Source of the DNA: Trebonia sp.
Lineage (GTDB): Bacteria; Actinomycetota; Actinomycetes; Streptosporangiales; Streptosporangiaceae
NCBI GenBank assembly: GCA_030043595.1
Contig: JASHXJ010000657.1
Coordinates: 1 to 9,554 of the forward strand
DNA length: 9,554 nt
Reading direction: 5' to 3'
Under the pieces are notes generated by a model, which saw only the letters and a program-made list of their open reading frames with translations, did no database searches and was not told where the DNA came from. The position numbers were made by a program, and so were the translations under genes. Shown here piece after piece: positions 5,649-9,554 of the stretch (position 1 is the stretch's first letter; the number at the start of each line of letters is the position of its first letter).

Positions 5649-7040
5649 TCATCCTCCGTCTGCGTCGGTCAGCGGGAACGGGACGTACAACGCCGGGCGG
5701 GACAGACCCAGCCGCACGGCGAATGGCTGCATGTCGACGATGTCGGCAGACTCGCGTGCTTCCCTGCCGAGCTGCGCCCAGACCGGGGCGGCCGCGCCGT
5801 CGTCGCAGATGGCGCCGAACGTGATGGCCGGGACCCCTGCCAGCCGCCGCAGCTCCCGGCGCCAGTCGGTGCGGTCCGGACAGGGCAGGATCTCCGTGTG
5901 CAGGTCCACGACGGGCGGGAACGGCGGCCGGGACCCCGCTGTCACCAGGACCGGCCGCCCGTCCTTGCGGTCGATCAGCCGGACGATCGCGGCCAGCGCG
6001 CACTCCAGCTGCGCGGCCCTCGGGTACTCCCCGTCTGGCGGCTGGCGCTTGCCGAGCCTGGCCAGCGCGGCCTGCGCCGCCTTGGCGTTCAGCGTCAGGG
6101 CCAGCACCGTGACCGGCTCCTCGGGCACCTTCCTGTGGAACGAATGCGCACCGTAGGAGACCAGCGAGACGGTCAGCTGACCGTCCCCCAGGCTCACGTG
6201 CTCGACAAGCTTGTCGATCCGCTCGATCCGCTGGCGCAGCTGCTCGCTGCTGCCAGTGACCTCGATCGCGCAGATCAGGTGGACCGGCGGGGGACGGTCG
6301 AGCCTGGGCGGGACCGCGCTGATCAGGGCGGGCCAGCTTCTGTGCTCGGCCCGCAGCTTCACCGGCAGCCCGTCGAAGGCGACCCGGCCGGGGCGGAGCA
6401 GCTCCGCGGTGGGTTCGTAGACGCCGGGGGCGAGGAGCGCGGACTGCGCGGACACCAGCCGGTAGCTGCCGCCGCGTTCCGCGATGACGGCGAAGACCGT
6501 GCCGTGCTCGTCGCTCGGCTCGCACCGCATCCGGAACTGCTGCCGGTACCCGTGCCGCGCCTCCCGCGGGAACAGCTGGAAGCTGTCGAACAGCAGCCGC
6601 CCGGAACCGGTGCGCCGCAGCATGACCAGCTCATACCAGTGGGTGAGCGGGGTCTCGGTGATGACCTGCCGGATGACCCCGCCCAGCGGGCAGGTGCAGT
6701 GGCTCACGGTCGCTTCCGGGTGGGCGGCTCGCACGACGTCGAAGATCTGGCCGCGGGACGCGTCAGCCGTGCTGCACACGAGCAGCACCCGCGCTCCGGC
6801 GCCGAGCAGCGGGCGCAGCTGCTGCTGGTAGACGGCTTCGGGGTCGGCGGCCGGACGTACCGGCACGGGCCAGTGCCGTACCTGCGGCGTGCCGCTGCTG
6901 TCGCGGCGCACCTGCCAGGCGATGACGCTGTCCGCCGCGAATTCGACAATCCAGACAGCGGTACCTTCCGCCGGATCGGCGAGTCCCGTGCGCAGGGCCG
7001 AGCGAACCGACCCTCTTTCCCCGTTCACCGTGCCATCCAC
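5649..7040 (-). CDS. vWA-like protein with degenerate metal site, first gene of the ternary GTPase operon
   Basis: The product has about 463 residues from a GTG at 7040. TTG at 7043 and GTG at 7028 are alternatives; none has a strong ribosome binding site, and conserved-looking sequence begins only at AVWIVEFAADSVIAW (28-42). Residues about 28-160 form a first alpha/beta domain (RVLLVCSTADASRG, LFDSFQLFP), 165-235 a beta-rich middle part. Residues about 252-455 resemble a von Willebrand A domain: HLICAIEVTGSSE (254-266) takes the place of the DxSxS strand-loop, LTVSLVSYGAHS (289-300) the second strand, and RPVLVTAGSRPP (362-373) the 'TDG' loop. Two metal-site acidic residues are changed (D to E, and D to A in TDG). 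The C-terminal part, ESADIVDMQPFAVRLGLSR, would close the sheet. There is no TM segment. The stop overlaps or nearly touches the GTPase start, indicating translational coupling. Role (inference): adaptor that binds the GTPase or its partner. Confidence 0.75.
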   Translation of the reverse strand: MDGTVNGERGSVRSALRTGLADPAEGTAVWIVEFAADSVIAWQVRRDSSGTPQVRHWPVPVRPAADPEAVYQQQLRPLLGAGARVLLVCSTADASRGQIFDVVRAAHPEATVSHCTCPLGGVIRQVITETPLTHWYELVMLRRTGSGRLLFDSFQLFPREARHGYRQQFRMRCEPSDEHGTVFAVIAERGGSYRLVSAQSALLAPGVYEPTAELLRPGRVAFDGLPVKLRAEHRSWPALISAVPPRLDRPPPVHLICAIEVTGSSEQLRQRIERIDKLVEHVSLGDGQLTVSLVSYGAHSFHRKVPEEPVTVLALTLNAKAAQAALARLGKRQPPDGEYPRAAQLECALAAIVRLIDRKDGRPVLVTAGSRPPFPPVVDLHTEILPCPDRTDWRRELRRLAGVPAITFGAICDDGAAAPVWAQLGREARESADIVDMQPFAVRLGLSRPALYVPFPLTDADGG

Positions 7041-7228
7041 CAAATCTGCCCGCGAATATCGTCATCCCGCTGCAAATCGCATTTATCCCGTTTTCTCGCC
7101 GGGCTCGTCCCCGCGTGCGCGACTATTACCCAGGACTTGCAGTTTAACTGCCCGGCCGTCGCACTTGCCGTTGTTAAGTCGCCTATCCTGAGAACTCCAG
7201 GACGATCCTGCATGCGGAGGCGGGGGCG
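7041..7228. promoter_or_regulatory. Divergent promoter region between the GTPase operon and the DUF4407-kinase pair
   Basis: This 188-nt gap is visibly less GC-rich than its surroundings and must hold promoters for both directions. A perfect 6-bp palindrome with one central base (GCAGTT-T-AACTGC) lies at 7139-7151, a plausible repressor or activator site. TATCCT at 7184-7189 could be a plus-strand -10 box about 40 nt before the ATG, but no good -35 sits at normal spacing. On the minus strand, A/T-rich words such as GATAAAT (about 7081-7087) are possible -10 boxes. Individual promoter elements are not assigned with confidence. Confidence 0.45.
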
Positions 7229-8587
7229 ATGCAGAAGCTGCGCGGGTTCCTACTGGCACTTTCCGGCGCGCGAGCGGAGATTCTGGACCGGTGCCCGTCC
7301 GAGCGGGTCAAGTTCGAGAGCCTCGGCTGGGCGATCCTCATCACCAGCGGCCTGGCCACCGTCTCCATGTGGTTCGCCCTGTCCAGCGCCATGGGGATCA
7401 ACGGATTCGCCGCGATCATCCCGGCGCTGGCCTGGGGCCTTGTGATCATGGGCATCGACCGGTGGCTCATCACCTCGATGCCCGTCGACAGCACCCGGCG
7501 CAAGTTCGCGATCGCCGTGCCGCGTTTCCTGCTCGCCGTGCTGCTCGGCACCCTGATTTCCACCCCGCTCGTGCTGCGGATCTTCCAGTCTGAGATAAAC
7601 GCGCAAATTAGCGTGATAAAGGCACAGCGGGCGAGCAGTTTCCTGGCACAGGAGCAGAAGAGCGACGTGGCCCAGCAGGTCGCCTATTGGCGTGGCCAGG
7701 TGGCAAACCTGCAGAAAGTGGTCGATTCAGGCGGCGCCACGCCGCTTAATCCGTCGGCGGATTCCGATGTCCAGTCGCTTACCAGGCAGCTCAGTCAGGA
7801 AGAATCCCTGGCAAATCAGTATTATCACGACTGGCAGTGCCAGCTGTACGGCGGCCCGGGCTGTCCGCCCGGGCAGGGACCGCTCGCCGACGCGAGCGAG
7901 GCCAGCTACCACCAGGCGCAGGCACAGGTCAGCCAGCTCACGCAGGCGATCCGGCAGCGCGAGGCGACGCTCGCCGCGACCGACAAGGCCTCGGAGAAAG
8001 CCCGGTACGACCAGGCCAGCGAGGCGCTGCCGAACGCGCTGAACCAGCTCAGCCTGGCACAGGCCAGGCAGACCGAGCTGCAGACGAACTTCGACGCCCA
8101 GAACGAGGCCACGAACGGGATCCTGATCAGGCTGCAGGCACTGAGCCAGCTGAGCACCGGTGACTTCACCGTCGCCGCCGCGCGGTTCCTGCTCTTCCTG
8201 CTGTTCCTGGTGATCGAGTGCCTGCCAGTGACGGTGAAGCTGATGCAGCAGCCGGGGAACTACGAGCAGATCCTGCAGGCCGAGCGCGGCAAGGAGCTGC
8301 GCGAGGCCAGGAGGCACTACCAGGCCAGGCCGGAGACTAACGGCGAGCCAAGCGTCCGCGACATCTGGCTGCCGAAGACCACGGTGCTGCCGCCCGCGGA
8401 CGACGCCATCGACACCGAGGTCATCCAGCCGGCGCAGACCCGGGAGGACGCGCTGGACTATCCGTACAGCGGCGAGTTCTCGCCGCTTGACCAGGCGATA
8501 CGCGGGATGGAAGACCACCGCGTCGCCGCCAGCCCGGACGGCCGCACCGGTGGCATCCCGCTGCGCTGGGACGACGATGACCGCTGA
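7229..8587 (+). CDS. DUF4407 membrane protein with extracytoplasmic coiled coil
   Basis: The product has 452 residues; the ATG at 7229 follows GGAGG (7216-7220) by eight bases. It opens LRGFLLALSGARAEILDRCPSERVKFESLGWAIL, and with the IMGIDRWLITSM motif (73-84) and FLLFLLFLVIECLPVTVKLM (320-339) this matches the DUF4407 family pattern. TM segments are about 32-54, 60-80, 98-118 and 318-338. Arg/Lys after TM2 (DSTRRK) place that loop and the N-terminus inside, so the long helical, Gln/Ala-rich region between TM3 and TM4 (about 122-310) lies outside. It is predicted coiled coil, interrupted by a Pro/Gly-rich loop with two cysteines (C204, C212) that could form a disulfide. The C-terminal ~115 residues are cytoplasmic, acidic and rich in Thr/Pro, a possible kinase substrate region. 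The biochemical role of DUF4407 is unknown to me. The kinase gene follows in the same direction 32 nt downstream. Confidence 0.85.
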   Translation: MQKLRGFLLALSGARAEILDRCPSERVKFESLGWAILITSGLATVSMWFALSSAMGINGFAAIIPALAWGLVIMGIDRWLITSMPVDSTRRKFAIAVPRFLLAVLLGTLISTPLVLRIFQSEINAQISVIKAQRASSFLAQEQKSDVAQQVAYWRGQVANLQKVVDSGGATPLNPSADSDVQSLTRQLSQEESLANQYYHDWQCQLYGGPGCPPGQGPLADASEASYHQAQAQVSQLTQAIRQREATLAATDKASEKARYDQASEALPNALNQLSLAQARQTELQTNFDAQNEATNGILIRLQALSQLSTGDFTVAAARFLLFLLFLVIECLPVTVKLMQQPGNYEQILQAERGKELREARRHYQARPETNGEPSVRDIWLPKTTVLPPADDAIDTEVIQPAQTREDALDYPYSGEFSPLDQAIRGMEDHRVAASPDGRTGGIPLRWDDDDR

Positions 8588-8630
8588 CGCCGCTGACGCC
8601 GCTGACGCCGCTGACGCCGATGACCGCTGA
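8575..8630 (+). repeat. Tandem 9-bp repeat with flanking 13-bp direct repeat at a stop/start junction
   Basis: Four perfect copies of CGCTGACGC occupy 8582-8617, followed by a degenerate copy. The block is bracketed by identical CGATGACCGCTGA at 8575-8587 and 8618-8630, 43 bp apart. The first bracket contains the DUF4407 stop codon, the second the kinase start codon. A 17-codon ORF (8577-8630) reads through the repeat between them. Confidence 0.9.
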
Positions 8631-9554
8631 GGGCCAGGTGCTCGGCGGGCGCTACCGGCTGCTGTCCCGCCTCGGCTCGGGCGGCCAGGGCAGTGTCTGG
8701 AAGGCGCGGGACGAGCTGCTCGAGCGCGATGTGGCGCTCAAGGAGCTGGTGCCGGGCAGCGGCGGCGCGGGCCTGCGGGACAGCCGGGTCCGCGCCCTGC
8801 GGGAAGCGCGCGCCATGGCCAAGGTCATGCACCCGGCGATCGTGCGGATCCACGATTACTTTCTCGACGGGGATGACCCGTGGATCGTGATGGACTACAT
8901 CGCCGGCCCCTCGCTGGACACCATCATCCGCGTCGACCCGCCCGGCGAGCCCGCGGTCGCCGCCATCGGGCTGACCGTGCTGCGCGGGCTGCGCGCGGTC
9001 CATGCCGCCGGCGTCGTGCACCGGGACGTCAAGCCCGCCAACATCCTGCGGGCCGCGGACGGGTCGATCTTCCTCGTGGACTTCGGCATCGCCAAGATCG
9101 ACGGGGACACCTCGATCACCGGTCAGAGCCGGGTGCTTGGCACTACCGAGTACATGGCGCCGGAGCGGATCAGGGGGCGCCCGGCGGGTCCCTCCGCCGA
9201 CCTGTGGTCGTTCGGCGTCACGCTGTTCTACGCGCTTGCCGGCTACTCGCCGTTCCTGCGCCAGGGGCCGGGCAGCGAGCAGGCCACGATATCGGCGATC
9301 TTGCACGACGAGCCGCCCCCGCTGGCCGGGCGGAGCCCGCTGGCCGGCATCGTGCACCAGATGCTGCGCAAGGACCCGTTCGCGCGGCCGGACGCCGCCG
9401 TGGTCGAAGCCGGGCTCGCCGCGGTGGCCGGCGGACAGCACGACGCGGTCACCGGGCACGGAACCTCCGGGACGCGGGCGACGTTCTGGGAGCCGCCGCC
9501 ACCGCGTGCGCCCGCCCCGTCCGCCCCGTCCGCCCCGGGCGCCCCGTCCGCCCC
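8620..9554 (+). CDS. Ser/Thr protein kinase, N-terminal kinase domain (partial, cut by right edge)
   Basis: An open frame runs from the ATG at 8620 to the window end (311 complete codons, no stop). It is a full Hanks-type kinase domain: Gly-rich loop LGSGGQGSVW (18-27), catalytic Lys41 in VALKEL, alpha-C Glu62 (LREARAM), catalytic loop HRDVKPAN (134-141), DFG (154-156), APE (180-182, preceded by GTTEYM), DLWSFG (194-199) and the C-lobe Arg256 (FARP). All catalytic residues are present. The activation segment has several Thr/Ser (T164, S165, T167, T175, T176) for autophosphorylation. After residue ~290 comes a Pro/Ala/Ser linker encoded by 9-nt repeats (9514-9554), typical of the juxtamembrane part of PknB-like receptors; a TM or sensor domain may lie outside the window. 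No ribosome binding site precedes the ATG, so translation probably depends on re-initiation from the DUF4407 gene. GTG at 8638 is an alternative start that would still keep the Gly-rich loop. Confidence 0.9.
   Translation, partial: MTAEGQVLGGRYRLLSRLGSGGQGSVWKARDELLERDVALKELVPGSGGAGLRDSRVRALREARAMAKVMHPAIVRIHDYFLDGDDPWIVMDYIAGPSLDTIIRVDPPGEPAVAAIGLTVLRGLRAVHAAGVVHRDVKPANILRAADGSIFLVDFGIAKIDGDTSITGQSRVLGTTEYMAPERIRGRPAGPSADLWSFGVTLFYALAGYSPFLRQGPGSEQATISAILHDEPPPLAGRSPLAGIVHQMLRKDPFARPDAAVVEAGLAAVAGGQHDAVTGHGTSGTRATFWEPPPPRAPAPSAPSAPGAPSA
9514..9554 (+). repeat. 9-nt coding tandem repeat in the kinase linker
   Basis: The unit GCCCCGTCC occurs at 9514-9522, 9523-9531, a variant at 9532-9540, 9541-9549 and a partial copy to the edge. 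It encodes Ala-Pro-Ser repeats. In-frame copy-number change would alter linker length without breaking the frame. Confidence 0.8.

Noticed and set aside
5653..6525. N-terminal extension of the GTPase open frame upstream of 5652
   Set aside because: This part overlaps the vWA-like gene in another frame and is Arg/Ala-rich; the GGAGG at 5653-5657 and the Walker A position support a start at 5646.
5898..7445. 515-codon plus-strand open frame opposite the vWA-like gene and crossing the divergent promoter
   Set aside because: It runs through an intergenic region into the DUF4407 gene in the wrong frame and shows no domain pattern.
8582..8617. CRISPR-like array
   Set aside because: Units are only 9 bp with no spacers; this is a simple tandem repeat.
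8458..9459. 333-codon minus-strand open frame opposite the kinase
   Set aside because: The plus strand encodes a complete set of kinase catalytic motifs; the antisense frame has none.
1..9554. tRNA, rRNA, insertion sequence or phage integration features
   Set aside because: No tRNA-like cloverleaf, transposase motif, or terminal inverted repeat pair was recognised by eye on either strand.

Overview
The window is high-GC throughout, with third codon positions strongly biased to G/C, GTG/TTG start candidates, GGAGG ribosome binding sites and actinobacterial gene types (secreted BNR protein, DUF4407 protein, 'GGQG' Ser/Thr kinase). It is very likely chromosomal DNA of a filamentous actinomycete (Streptosporangiales / Actinomadura / Catenulispora-like). 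Genus cannot be read from the sequence.

Left part (1-2835): a decayed minus-strand P-loop kinase remnant runs off the left edge (1-267). Three unrelated-looking plus-strand genes follow: a putative lipoprotein with four mature-domain cysteines (318-983), a small cytoplasmic protein of unknown function with a disordered Asp/Pro/Thr tail (1111-1491), and a secreted beta-propeller protein with Asp-box repeats (1708-2817). A long inverted repeat overlaps the lipoprotein stop codon. A 14-bp hairpin at 2836-2879 separates the propeller gene from the convergent minus-strand operon and probably terminates both.

Right part (2836-9554): this is the interesting region. A minus-strand operon, in transcription order, encodes a vWA-like protein with a degenerate metal site (7040-5649), a compact TRAFAC-type GTPase (5646-4693) and a 599-residue GTPase-associated-type protein (4666-2867). 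Spacings are 2 nt (or a 4-nt overlap, depending on the GTPase start) and 26 nt. Divergent from it, across a 188-nt intergenic region that is less GC-rich and carries a palindrome, is a plus-strand pair: a four-TM DUF4407 coiled-coil membrane protein (7229-8587) and a Ser/Thr protein kinase (8620 onward, cut by the right edge).

Working model (inference): the three minus-strand genes form a 'ternary' GTPase module of the kind predicted by comparative genomics for actinobacterial NTP-dependent conflict or signalling systems. The divergent DUF4407-kinase pair could be its membrane sensor and phosphorylation input. The DUF4407 gene and kinase gene are separated by a small tandem-repeat expansion that seems to have split an ancestral overlapping stop/start junction.
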